Shown here: in pieces, positions 16,831 through 24,408 of the stretch | How positions within the stretch are numbered: position 1 is the stretch's first letter | How the letters are laid out: the number at the start of each line of letters is the position of its first letter | Origin: Catellatospora sichuanensis | Lineage (GTDB): Bacteria > Actinomycetota > Actinomycetes > Mycobacteriales > Micromonosporaceae | Direction: 5' to 3' | Assembly: GCF_007483665.1 (NCBI RefSeq) | Contig: NZ_VIQO01000002.1 | Coordinates: 186,001 to 250,000, forward strand | Length of the DNA: 64,000 nt | The notes under the pieces: generated by a model | What the model was told of the DNA's origin: nothing | What the model saw: only the letters and a program-made list of their open reading frames with translations | The model's database searches: none | Translations under genes and position numbers: made by a program

Positions 16831-17205
16831 GTGATTGTCTCGGTGGGCAACGACGTCGTCCTGGTCGACCGCTTCGCACAGGCGCTGCGGCGCACCCCGA
16901 ATCTGACCGAGCGCCTGTTCACCGAGGCCGAGCGCACCACCCGCAGCGGCAACCCGCGCTCGCCGGAGTCGCTGGCGGCCCGGTTCGCGGCCAAGGAGGC
17001 CGTCGCCAAGGCACTCGGGGCGCCGGCCGGTATGCAGTGGCACGACTGCGAGATCGTCGTCGACGCCGACGGCCGCCCCTGGCTGACCGTCTCGGGCACC
17101 GTGGCCGCGGTCGCCGCCGAGCGCGGCGTCGAGCGCTGGCACCTGTCCCTGTCGCACGACGGCGGCATCGCCTCCGCCGTGGTCATCGCCGAGGCGGGAC
17201 TGTGA
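16831..17205 (+). CDS. acpS: Holo-[acyl-carrier-protein] synthase
   Basis: A 124-aa 4'-phosphopantetheinyl transferase of the short trimeric AcpS type. It activates acyl carrier proteins by moving phosphopantetheine from CoA. The [10 protein letters not shown] start gives the Mg-binding Asp8, and [14 protein letters not shown] contains Glu56 and the conserved K-E-A motif. The tail [18 protein letters not shown] is the family C-terminal strand. It starts with GTG. Its stop overlaps a GTG (GTGA at 17202) that opens a short frame reaching nnrD. Confidence 0.94.
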   Translation: MIVSVGNDVVLVDRFAQALRRTPNLTERLFTEAERTTRSGNPRSPESLAARFAAKEAVAKALGAPAGMQWHDCEIVVDADGRPWLTVSGTVAAVAAERGVERWHLSLSHDGGIASAVVIAEAGL

Positions 17206-17408
17206 GCGCGGCAGGCAGGCCGGGCATGTTCGAGCAGGCCGACCCGTCGACGCGCGCCGAGGCGGTCCCGGCAGGCATGCCGCCGGCCGACTGGGCGGCC
17301 CGCGCCAGGAACGGCTTCGCCGGGCCGTTCGTCCCGGGTTCGGGCCCGGCCGGACGGCGCGCCGGGCGACACTCAGGCGCAGACGAGCGGAACGGAGTCC
17401 CCGCATGA
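17202..17408 (+). CDS. Possible bridging mini-ORF between acpS and nnrD (68 aa)
   Basis: This frame begins at a GTG overlapping the acpS stop (GTGA) and ends in a TGA overlapping the nnrD ATG (ATGA), so ribosomes could translate the whole 199-bp gap. The peptide is Pro/Ala/Arg-rich with no known domain and ends [10 protein letters not shown]. This resembles the ADERSEE-type endings of other bridging frames in the window. It may be a translational-coupling device rather than a functional peptide. It could also be chance, since stop codons are rare at this GC content. Confidence 0.35.
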   Translation: MSAAGRPGMFEQADPSTRAEAVPAGMPPADWAARARNGFAGPFVPGSGPAGRRAGRHSGADERNGVPA

Positions 17409-18880
17409 GGTCGGTCTACCGGGTGGCGCAGGTGCGGGCCGCCGAGTCCGCGCTGATGGCGACGCTGCCCGCGGGCACGCTGATGCAGCGCGCGGCCGCG
17501 GGGCTCGCCCGCCGCTGCGCGGTCACCCTGCGCGGGCTCGGCGGGGTGTACGCCTCCCGGGTCGTGCTCCTGGTCGGCCCCGGCGACAACGGCGGCGACG
17601 CGCTGCACGCGGGAGCGCTGCTGGCGCGGCAGGGCGTCCAGGTCGGCGCGCTGCTGAGCGATCCGGACCGCGCACACGCCGAGGGCCTGGCCGCGCTGCG
17701 CGGCGCGGGCGGCCGGGTGCTGGCCGGCTGGCCGAAACAGCTCGACCTGGTCGTCGACGGGCTGCTCGGCATCGGCGCGACCGGCGCGCTGCGCGGCACC
17801 GCGCTGACCCTCGCCGAGCAGCTCGCCGAGCTGGCCCCGCGCCCGCCCGTGATCGCGGTGGACGTGCCGTCCGGGGTCGCCGTGGACACCGGTGACGTGC
17901 CCGGCACCGCGATCCGTGCCGACGTCACCGTCGCCTTCGGCTGCCTCAAGCCCGCGCACGTGGTCGGACCGGCCGCGGTGCTGGCCGGGCAGGTGGAACT
18001 CGTCGACATCGGGCTGGTTCCGTACCTGATCGGCGACCCGGCGCTGCGCGTCGCCGACACCGCAGACATCGCCGGCTGGTGGCCGCACCCCGGCCCGATC
18101 TCGGACAAGTACACCCGCGGCGTCGTCGGGGTGGCGACCGGTTCGGCGGGTTATCCCGGTGCCGCCCTGCTCTCCCTGTCCGGGGCGCTGGCCGGACCCG
18201 CCGGGCTGGTCCGTTATGCCGGTTCGGCGCACGAGATCGTGGTGCCCGCGCACCCCAGCGTCATCGCCGCGCCGCGCGTCGCCGAGGCGGGCCGGGTGCA
18301 GGCCTGGGTCTGCGGCAGCGGCCTCGGCACCGACGAGCGGGCCGCGGCCGAGGTGCGGGGCGTGCTGGCCGCGCCGGTGCCCGCCCTGCTCGACGCGGAC
18401 GCGATAACCCTGCTCGTCGACGGCTCGATGGCCGGCGAACTGCGCAGCCGTGACGCGCCGACGGTGCTGACCCCGCACGATCGGGAGTACGCCCGGCTCG
18501 CCGGAGCCGACCCCGGCGAGGACCGGGTCGCCGCCGCCCAGAAGCTGGCCTCGTGGACCCGCTCGGTGGTGCTGCTCAAGGGCGACCGCACCGTCGTGGC
18601 CGGACCGTCCGGCGAGGCCTGGGTCAACCCGACCGGTACGCCCGCGCTGGCCACCGGCGGCACCGGCGACGTGCTGTCCGGCCTGCTCGGCTCCCTGCTC
18701 GCGGCGGGGCTGCCCGCGATCCGCGCGGCGGTCACGGCGGCCTACGTACACGGGCTCGCCGGTCGCATCGCCGCCGAATCCGGCCCGGTCACCGCCGTCG
18801 ACGTAGCAGCGTCCTTACGCGCCGCGGTCGCCTCCCTCACCCGCACCCCCACCGGCACCGCCCCCGTCCGCCCCACCTGA
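17405..18880 (+). CDS. nnrD: Bifunctional NAD(P)HX epimerase / ADP-dependent NAD(P)HX dehydratase
   Basis: A 491-aa fusion that repairs hydrated NADH and NADPH. Residues 1-215 are the epimerase (NnrE/YjeF_N) domain with LLVGPGDNGGDALHAGALLA and VIAVDVPSGVAVDTG. Residues 225-480 are the ribokinase-fold dehydratase with AWVCGSGLGTDERAA, VLTPHDREYARL and the catalytic glycine-rich ATGGTGDVLSGLLGSLLA. It is placed with acpS and alr as in other actinobacteria. The ATG overlaps the stop of the bridging mini-ORF. The last 20 bp of the gene, including the stop, are duplicated exactly in tandem. Confidence 0.93.
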   Translation: MRSVYRVAQVRAAESALMATLPAGTLMQRAAAGLARRCAVTLRGLGGVYASRVVLLVGPGDNGGDALHAGALLARQGVQVGALLSDPDRAHAEGLAALRGAGGRVLAGWPKQLDLVVDGLLGIGATGALRGTALTLAEQLAELAPRPPVIAVDVPSGVAVDTGDVPGTAIRADVTVAFGCLKPAHVVGPAAVLAGQVELVDIGLVPYLIGDPALRVADTADIAGWWPHPGPISDKYTRGVVGVATGSAGYPGAALLSLSGALAGPAGLVRYAGSAHEIVVPAHPSVIAAPRVAEAGRVQAWVCGSGLGTDERAAAEVRGVLAAPVPALLDADAITLLVDGSMAGELRSRDAPTVLTPHDREYARLAGADPGEDRVAAAQKLASWTRSVVLLKGDRTVVAGPSGEAWVNPTGTPALATGGTGDVLSGLLGSLLAAGLPAIRAAVTAAYVHGLAGRIAAESGPVTAVDVAASLRAAVASLTRTPTGTAPVRPT

Positions 18881-18900
18881 CCCCCGTCCGCCCCACCTGA
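18861..18900 (+). repeat. 20-bp tandem duplication across the nnrD stop
   Basis: Positions 18861-18880 and 18881-18900 are identical (CCCCCGTCCG-CCCCACCTGA). The first copy encodes the last codons and TGA of nnrD and the second is non-coding. Probably a recent replication-slippage event. Confidence 0.9.
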
Positions 18901-18965
18901 CCCGCGACCAGGCCCGCCACGCCCCGCAGCCCTGCCCGCGGCCGACCGCGCCCGCCGGGCGGTAC

Positions 18966-19027
18966 TGCAGTTTCGGGGAAACTGCAGTAATCCAGGCGGG
19001 AGTTCGTGCAGTTTCCCCGAAACTGCG
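18966..19027. repeat. Double-palindrome element, copy A1
   Basis: A 62-nt element: a 21-nt palindrome (arms TGCAGTTTC/GAAACTGCA, centre GGG; the first palindrome extends to 18963-18989), exactly 20 nt of unrelated spacer ending TTCG, then a second 21-nt palindrome with CCC centre (19007-19027, last base G). It lies between nnrD and the DUF559 gene. Other copies are at 20017 and 43379. Confidence 0.9.
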
Positions 19028-19092
19028 ACCGCGAGGTGGGTTATCCACAGGGGGTGGAGCGGGGTTCGGGGTTTTGGGGCAGGGTGTGCGGG

Positions 19093-19995
19093 GTGTCTCG
19101 GATTCCGCGGCGGCCGCGCCAGCTCGTCAACAGGATCTTCTCGGCGCAGGAGGCGGTTGAGCGGGGTGTCGTCACGCTCGGCGAGCTGCGCAGCGCCGCG
19201 TGGCGTCCGGTCTTCCGCGGTGTGTATGCCGACGCCCAGATGGCCGTTTCCCACATGGCTCGATGCGAGGCCGCCACTCGGTGGCTCCTGCCCGCGGTGG
19301 CCGCCGTCGCCGGGCGGTCCGCAGCTGCGTACTACGGCGGGCCGATGCTCCATGAGAACGACCCGGTCGAGGTGATCACGCCACCCGCCTGCCGATTCGG
19401 GCCGGTACGAGGCCTCCACGTGCACACGACCGAGATCGACTCTGCCGAGCTGGCGACACATGGCGGGCTACGCGTCACTTCGCCGTTGCGTACCTGCTGG
19501 GACCTGGCGCAGTGGTGCGACCTCGACGAAGCCGTCGCACTCATCGACTCGCTGCTCGGCAAGGGCGTGGTCAAACAGGCGGAGCTGGAACGGTATGCGC
19601 TGGGCCGCACCGGGCGGCGGGGCGGGAAGCGCTTCGTCCGCGCGGTCGGCCTCGCCGATCCGGGTGCCGAGTCGCCACCGGAGTCCCGGACCCGGGTCGC
19701 CCTGGTGCTGGCAGGAATGCCACGACCGGTCACGCAGCACGTAGTCGAAGACCATGGCCGCTTCGTCGCACGCGTCGATCTGGCCTGGCCGGAGTACCGC
19801 GTCGCAGTCGAATACGACGGTGTCTGGCATGCGGAAGCGAGGCAGTTCCACCGCGACCGGCAGCGACTCAACCGCCTGGTCGGCCAGGACTGGATCGTCC
19901 TGCACCTGACCGCGCAGCGCCTGCGTGACGACCTCGACGGCTTCACCGCCGAGGTCCGTGCGGCTCTCCGCACCCGCGGCTGGCGCGCCCGCTGA
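19093..19995 (+). CDS. DUF559 (Vsr-like endonuclease fold) protein with AbiEi-like N-terminus
   Basis: A 300-aa protein. The N-terminal 150 residues (VNRIFSAQEAVERGVVTLGE, WRPVFRGVYAD, SPLRTCWDLAQWCDLDEAVA) resemble the winged-helix/AbiEi-like region found with DUF559. The C-terminal domain reads RVDLAWPEYRVAVEYDGVWH, then FHRDRQRLNRL and WIVLHLTAQRL. This is the DUF559 pattern related to the Vsr/PD-(D/E)xK nuclease fold, with catalytic candidates Asp and Glu before DG..H. It starts at GTG 19093, the best of several in-frame GTGs. Double-palindrome elements A1 and A2 lie 66 bp upstream and 22 bp downstream. Cleavage activity is an inference. Confidence 0.75.
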   Translation: MSRIPRRPRQLVNRIFSAQEAVERGVVTLGELRSAAWRPVFRGVYADAQMAVSHMARCEAATRWLLPAVAAVAGRSAAAYYGGPMLHENDPVEVITPPACRFGPVRGLHVHTTEIDSAELATHGGLRVTSPLRTCWDLAQWCDLDEAVALIDSLLGKGVVKQAELERYALGRTGRRGGKRFVRAVGLADPGAESPPESRTRVALVLAGMPRPVTQHVVEDHGRFVARVDLAWPEYRVAVEYDGVWHAEARQFHRDRQRLNRLVGQDWIVLHLTAQRLRDDLDGFTAEVRAALRTRGWRAR

Positions 19996-20016
19996 CCCGG
20001 CACCCCCGGGTGTCCT

Positions 20017-20078
20017 TGCACTTTCAGGGAAAGTGCAGCTACCAGCCGCTGGATTCGTGCAGTTTCCCCGAAACTGCA
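20017..20078. repeat. Double-palindrome element, copy A2 (with compensatory change)
   Basis: 62 nt with the same 21+20+21 layout as A1. The first palindrome has arms TGCACTTTC/GAAAGTGCA (centre AGG) and the second TGCAGTTTC/GAAACTGCA (centre CCC). The G-to-C change in the left arm is matched by C-to-G in its partner, so each small palindrome is preserved while pairing between the two units is weakened. It lies between convergent DUF559 and tsaE. Confidence 0.9.
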
Positions 20079-20144
20079 GCCGGAGCCCAGCGCCCCGCGC
20101 CCCACGCCCAGCGCCCCGCGGCGGAGCGCGGGCGTCATGCGGGG

Positions 20145-20636
20145 TCAGGCGTGTTCGGCGGCGGCTTCCGACAGGGTTGCGACGCGGTCGGTCCAGTCGC
20201 CGGCGTGGGCGATCAGCTCGATCACGCGGGCTTCGTCGTCGCGGCGGTCGATGCGGACTTCGAGGTAGGCGTCAGCGAGCTGCTCGACCATGCCCTCGCC
20301 CCACTCGACCAGCGTCACCGAGTCCTCGACGGAGGCATCCAGGTCCAGGTCGTCGACCTGCGCGCGGGGGTCGGTGACGTTGCCCAGCCGGTACGCGTCC
20401 ACGTGCACCATCGGCACCGTGCCGCCCGCGGCCCGGTCCGGGCGGTGCACCCGGGCGATGACGAACGTCGGCGACGTGACGTCGCCGAGCACCCGCAGCC
20501 CGCGCCCGACACCCTGGGCCAGCGCGGTCTTGCCGGCTCCCAGCGGCCCGGACAGCACGACGAGGTCACCGGGTCGCAGTACGGCGGCCAGCCGTACGCC
20601 GAAGTCGCGGGTGTCGTCGACGGTCTTGAGGATCAT
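20145..20636 (-). CDS. tsaE: tRNA N6-adenosine threonylcarbamoyltransferase complex ATPase TsaE
   Basis: A 163-aa P-loop ATPase of the t6A tRNA-modification complex. The Walker A is GPLGAGKTALAQGVGRGL, the TSPTFVIARVH segment follows, and the family motif is VTLVEWGEGMVE. It acts with TsaB and TsaD, encoded 3-5 kb away on the other strand. The ATG overlaps the stop of the upstream hydrolase gene (ATGA). The C-terminal 40 residues (AHAGDWTDRVATL) are variable among actinobacteria. Confidence 0.93.
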   Translation of the reverse strand: MILKTVDDTRDFGVRLAAVLRPGDLVVLSGPLGAGKTALAQGVGRGLRVLGDVTSPTFVIARVHRPDRAAGGTVPMVHVDAYRLGNVTDPRAQVDDLDLDASVEDSVTLVEWGEGMVEQLADAYLEVRIDRRDDEARVIELIAHAGDWTDRVATLSEAAAEHA

Positions 20637-21775
20637 AGAAGCTCCAGCTCGTCCAGGAAGGTGATGAGCGCCTGGTTGACCTCGTCGGCGTGCTCCAGCA
20701 TCACCACGTGGCCGCTGTCGGGGATCAGCACCAGCTTCGCGTGCGGCAGCAGCCGGCAGATCTCCTCGGAGTGGGACACCGGGGTGATCAGGTCGGCGTC
20801 GCCGACGACGACCATGACGGGCACCTGGTTGAGGGCGCGCAGGGCCGGGTAGCGGGCGTGGCTGTTGATGGTGCGCAGGTAGCGGGCGACGGTTTCGGTG
20901 GTGGTGCGGGAGTTCATCTGCTCCACGTACGACACGAGCGCGGCGCTGGGCGTGTCGCCGCCGAAGCCGTACCGCCGGGTCAGCAGCCAGGCGAGGTCGG
21001 TGCTGGCCTGCCGGGCCTTGTCGATCATCGGGCCGGTGAACCGGGCCGCGCCGGTGAGCAGGGCGAGCAGCGGGCCGCTGGTGCGGTTGAGGATGTCGGG
21101 CAGGTTGCCGTAGCTGACGCCGTCGAGCTGGCCGCCGGAGGTGGCGATGAGCACGGCGCCGGCGACCCGGTCGGCGAACAGGTCGGGGTGCTGCTCGGCG
21201 CAGGCCATGATGGCCATGCCGCCCATCGAGTGGCCGACCAGCACGATCGGGCCGACCGGGGTGGTGGCCTTGATGACGTCGTAGAGGGCGTCGCCGAGCG
21301 CGGGCAGCTCGTATTCGCCCTCGGTCAGCGCGCTGGACAAGCCGTGGCCGGGCTGGTCGTAGAAGACCATGCGGTGCTCGCCGAGGGCGTCGAGGGCCTT
21401 GCGCTGGAAGTGGTAGGTGCCCTGGTCGAGGCAGAACCCGTGGACGAAGATGATGGTCGGCTCGGGCGGGCCGGGCTTGCCGAACTCGACCGTGATCCCG
21501 TCCACCGGTTCGACGATCTCCACGTGCAGCTGTACGCCGTCGTCGGTGGTGACGGTCAGCGTTTCGTCGTAGGGCAGGCGGCCGAAGGGCTCGTCGGCGA
21601 ACGGGTCGGTGTCCTGGCGGCGGGTGCGCTTGACGACCAGGCGCTCGACGGCGACACCCGCCGCGACACCGGCCGCCGCGACACCGATGACCGCGCCGAT
21701 CAGCCCGGCCTTGCGGCGGGTGGCCGCCGGTTTGTCCTTGGCTGCGGTCTTGTCCTCAGTCGCCGCGTCGCTCAT
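20633..21775 (-). CDS. Membrane-anchored alpha/beta hydrolase
   Basis: A 380-aa protein. A charged N-terminus is followed by a hydrophobic segment near residues 23-46 (AGLIGAVIGVAAAGVAAGVA) that could anchor it in the membrane. The hydrolase domain has FVHGFCLDQGTYHFQ (oxyanion region), the nucleophile elbow GHSMGGMA, and the Asp and His regions VVVGDADLITP and IPDSGHVVMLE. The gene sits between alr and tsaE as in many actinobacteria, where it is annotated as a lipase or esterase. Substrate unknown. The ATG at 21775 (MSDAATEDK) is better than the longer frame reaching 21850. Confidence 0.85.
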   Translation of the reverse strand: MSDAATEDKTAAKDKPAATRRKAGLIGAVIGVAAAGVAAGVAVERLVVKRTRRQDTDPFADEPFGRLPYDETLTVTTDDGVQLHVEIVEPVDGITVEFGKPGPPEPTIIFVHGFCLDQGTYHFQRKALDALGEHRMVFYDQPGHGLSSALTEGEYELPALGDALYDVIKATTPVGPIVLVGHSMGGMAIMACAEQHPDLFADRVAGAVLIATSGGQLDGVSYGNLPDILNRTSGPLLALLTGAARFTGPMIDKARQASTDLAWLLTRRYGFGGDTPSAALVSYVEQMNSRTTTETVARYLRTINSHARYPALRALNQVPVMVVVGDADLITPVSHSEEICRLLPHAKLVLIPDSGHVVMLEHADEVNQALITFLDELELL

Positions 21776-21836
21776 GAGATCACCCCGCCGATGTGCCTGC
21801 CGTGCCCGGCCGGGTGCGGCCGTGGATGACGCTCGC

Positions 21837-22973
21837 TCACGCGGCATCACCGCGGTAGACCCGCGGCACCCGGGTGCTGCCGAAGCGCGTCACGATCTCG
21901 TAGTTGATGGTGCCGACGGCCTCGGCCCAGTCGTCGGCGGTGGGTTCGCCGTCGTCACCGGGCCCGAACAGCACCACCTCGTCGCCCTCGGCGACCTCGG
22001 CGTCGCCGACGTCGACCACGAACTGGTCCATGCAGACCCGCCCGGCGATGGTGTACCGGGCGCCGTTGAGCAGCACCGGCCCGATGTTGGAGGCGTGCCG
22101 GGGCACCCCGTCGCCGTAGCCGAGCGGTACCAGCGCCACGGTCGACGCCCGCTGCGTGACGTACGTGTGCCCGTAGGAGACGCCCTGGCCGGCGGGGACG
22201 CGCTTGGTCAGCAGCACCCGGGCGTGGGCGGTCATCGCCGGGCGCAGCGAGGCGCGCGCGGCGGGGTCGTCCAGCGGGGACAGGCCGTACGTGGCGATGC
22301 CGGGGCGGACCAGGTCGAAGTGGGTGTCGGGCCGGGTGAGCGTCGCCGCGGAGTTGGCCATGTGGCGCAGCTGCGGCTCGACGCCGAGGCGCTTGGCGAC
22401 GTCGAGGGCGTCGGTGAAGCCGGCCAGCTGGCGGTCGACGGTCTCGTGGCCCGGTGCGTCGGCGCAGGCGAAGTGGCTCCACACGCCGATGACCTCGACG
22501 TATCCGTCGGCCTGGGCCTTGCCCGCGGTCTCGACGAGCTGCGGCCACTCCGGCGCGGCCGCGCCGCTGCGGGAGAGCCCGGTGTCGATCTTGAGGTGGA
22601 TCCGGGCGGCCCGGCCGGCCTCGCGCGCGCCGGCGGTCACCGCCACGAGCTGCGACAGGCTCGCGACACTGAGGTCCACGTCACGCCCTATAGCTCGGCC
22701 GACCGGCTGGCCGGGCAGCCACAACCAGGCCAGCACCGGCGTGGTCAGGCCCGCGTCGCGCAGCCCGAACGCCTCGTCCAGGGTGCAGACGCCGAGCCAG
22801 GTCGCGCCGCCGGACAGCGCGGCCCGCGCCGAGGCGACCATGCCGTGCCCGTATCCGTCGGCCTTGACCACGGCCATCACCTCGGCGGGCGTGCTCGACC
22901 GCAGTGTGCGCACGTTGGCACGGATCGCGTCGAGGTCCACCACGACCTGGGACTGAGCGTCGGCCTGCCACAT
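21837..22973 (-). CDS. alr: Alanine racemase
   Basis: A 378-aa PLP enzyme making D-alanine for peptidoglycan. The PLP Lys is Lys37 in VMAVVKADGYGHG. The catalytic Tyr lies in GVSYGHTYV near residue 265, and VCMDQFVVDVGD carries the conserved C-terminal Met-Asp segment. The TIM barrel occupies the first 240 residues and a beta domain the rest. The start MWQADAQSQ at 22973 gives the usual length. A longer frame to 23135 runs into the intergenic palindrome. First gene of a minus-strand run alr, hydrolase, tsaE, divergent from tsaB. Confidence 0.95.
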   Translation of the reverse strand: MWQADAQSQVVVDLDAIRANVRTLRSSTPAEVMAVVKADGYGHGMVASARAALSGGATWLGVCTLDEAFGLRDAGLTTPVLAWLWLPGQPVGRAIGRDVDLSVASLSQLVAVTAGAREAGRAARIHLKIDTGLSRSGAAAPEWPQLVETAGKAQADGYVEVIGVWSHFACADAPGHETVDRQLAGFTDALDVAKRLGVEPQLRHMANSAATLTRPDTHFDLVRPGIATYGLSPLDDPAARASLRPAMTAHARVLLTKRVPAGQGVSYGHTYVTQRASTVALVPLGYGDGVPRHASNIGPVLLNGARYTIAGRVCMDQFVVDVGDAEVAEGDEVVLFGPGDDGEPTADDWAEAVGTINYEIVTRFGSTRVPRVYRGDAA

Positions 22974-23111
22974 GAGTCCCAGCCTACCCAGCAGTACGCC
23001 GTGGATCTCCGAGGGCCGCGCCCGGTCCCACGTGGTGCCGCGGGGCAGGCGCGTTCCGCGGCAGCGGAAGTCGATCAGGAAGTCGAGCCCACGACACGCC
23101 GCCGAACCTCT

Positions 23112-23139
23112 GAACGTGGCGCCGGGACGCGCCACGTTC
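23112..23139. repeat. 11-bp inverted repeat in the alr/tsaB intergenic region
   Basis: GAACGTGGCGC (23112-23122) and GCGCCACGTTC (23129-23139) pair perfectly around a 6-nt centre. Because the flanking genes diverge this is unlikely to be a terminator; it may be an operator. A shorter ATGATCATCATGAT palindrome follows at about 23153. Confidence 0.6.
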
Positions 23140-23195
23140 TGGCCACAGGTTCATGATCATCATGATCGGGTGGTGGGCACAGTAGGGTGGGGGGC

Positions 23196-23873
23196 GTGTT
23201 GGTGCTGGTGTTGGATACCGCTACGCCTGCGGTGACGGCGGCGCTGGCCGAGGTCCACCCGTCCGGGCACGCCGTGCTGGCGCAGCGGGCGACGGTGGAC
23301 GGCCGTGCGCACGGGGAGCTGCTCGCTCCGCAGATCGACGAGCTGCTGGCCGAGGCCGGGGTCAAACCCCGCGACCTCGCCGCGGTGGTCGCCGGGGTCG
23401 GGCCGGGCCCGTTCACCGGGCTGCGGGTCGGCCTGGTCACCGCGGCCTCGCTGACCATGGCGCTGAACATCCCCGCGTACGGCGTCTGCACGCTGGACGC
23501 GCTGGGTCTGCGCACCGCGGGCCGGGCGCTGGTGGCGACCGACGCGCGGCGGCGCGAGGTCTACTGGGCGGTGTACGCCGACGGCAGCCCGCTGACCGGC
23601 CCCGCCGTGGACAAGCCCGCCGACGTCGCGCCGCGGCTGGCGGAGTTCGCGGTGACCGCCGCGGTGGGCGAGGGCGCGGCGAAGTACGCCGACGTGCTCG
23701 GCCTGCCCGCCGGTGCGGCGCTCTACCCGGAGCCGTCGGCGATCGTCGAGCTGGCCGTGCAGCGGGTGCGCGACGGTGCGCCGAGTGAGCCGCTGACGCC
23801 GCTCTACCTGCGCAGGCCCGACGCGGTCGAGCCGTCCGCCCGCAAACCCGCGCTGTCCGCGAGCGAGCGATGA
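23196..23873 (+). CDS. tsaB: tRNA threonylcarbamoyladenosine biosynthesis protein TsaB
   Basis: A 225-aa ASKHA-fold scaffold protein that binds TsaD in t6A synthesis. The N-terminal strand VLVLVLDTATPAVTAALAE, the VAGVGPGPFTGLRVGLVTA motif and LVATDARRREVYWAVY are typical of TsaB. The GTG at 23196 is preferred (GGGGGG just before it); the in-frame GTG at 23187 is possible. It ends with an ATGA overlap with rimI, giving the standard tsaB-rimI-tsaD order. Confidence 0.93.
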   Translation: MLVLVLDTATPAVTAALAEVHPSGHAVLAQRATVDGRAHGELLAPQIDELLAEAGVKPRDLAAVVAGVGPGPFTGLRVGLVTAASLTMALNIPAYGVCTLDALGLRTAGRALVATDARRREVYWAVYADGSPLTGPAVDKPADVAPRLAEFAVTAAVGEGAAKYADVLGLPAGAALYPEPSAIVELAVQRVRDGAPSEPLTPLYLRRPDAVEPSARKPALSASER

Positions 23874-24310
23874 AGATCGAGCGGCTGCGCTGGTGGCAGA
23901 TCGAGGATCTGCTGCCGGTCGAGGCCGACCTGTTCGGCGCCGAGGCGTGGACCGCGGCGATGTTCTGGAACGAGCTGGCCAACGGCCACCACTACCTGAT
24001 CGCCACCGAGGACGACGGCACTGTGCTCGGATACGCCGGGCTGGCCGTCGGCCAGGGCGAGGGCTGGGTCAACAACATCGCGGTGCGCCGCGACGCGCAG
24101 CGGCACGGCATCGGCCGGGCCCTGCTGGAGGCGCTGCTGGCCGAAGGGCGGCGGCACCAGGTGAAGCAGGTGCTGCTGGAAGTCGCCGCGGACAACGCGC
24201 CCGCGCAGCGGCTGTACGCCGCCTACGGCTTCGAGGTGATCGGCATCCGCAAGGGCTACTACCAGCCCAGCAACGCCGACGCACTCGTGATGCGCCGGGA
24301 GGAGCCGTGA
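23870..24310 (+). CDS. rimI: Ribosomal protein S18-alanine N-acetyltransferase
   Basis: A 146-aa GNAT acetyltransferase. Acetyl-CoA-binding motif A is [24 protein letters not shown] (R-x-x-G-x-G/A), and the C-terminal [20 protein letters not shown] is the RimI hallmark. It acetylates the N-terminus of S18 and perhaps other proteins. Coupled to tsaB (ATGA). Its stop overlaps a GTG that opens the 33-aa bridging frame to tsaD. Confidence 0.92.
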   Translation: MKIERLRWWQIEDLLPVEADLFGAEAWTAAMFWNELANGHHYLIATEDDGTVLGYAGLAVGQGEGWVNNIAVRRDAQRHGIGRALLEALLAEGRRHQVKQVLLEVAADNAPAQRLYAAYGFEVIGIRKGYYQPSNADALVMRREEP

Positions 24311-24408
24311 CCCGGTGGGGCAAGGACGACACATCAGAGCGCAGCGAGCGAGCCATGGGGTGCGGGCAAGCTTGCGCCGCCGACGAGCGCAGCGAGGAGA
24401 AGGCGTGA
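24307..24408 (+). CDS. Bridging mini-ORF between rimI and tsaD (33 aa, SERSER...ADERSEEKA)
   Basis: This 34-codon frame starts at a GTG overlapping the rimI stop (GTGA) and stops in a TGA overlapping the tsaD GTG (GTGA). It fills the 94-bp gap completely. The peptide contains SERSERA and ends [11 protein letters not shown], encoded by the repeat GAGCGCAGCGAG. The same repeat supplies the AGCGAGGAGAAGG ribosome-binding site of tsaD. The same motif occurs at 10698-10740, 56873-56991 and in the array at 63695-64000. Probably a translational-coupling leader, not a functional peptide. Confidence 0.45.
   Translation: MTRWGKDDTSERSERAMGCGQACAADERSEEKA

Noticed and set aside
19041-19049. Single TTATCCACA near the DUF559 gene as a functional DnaA site
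   Set aside because: An isolated exact box is not meaningful without neighbours.
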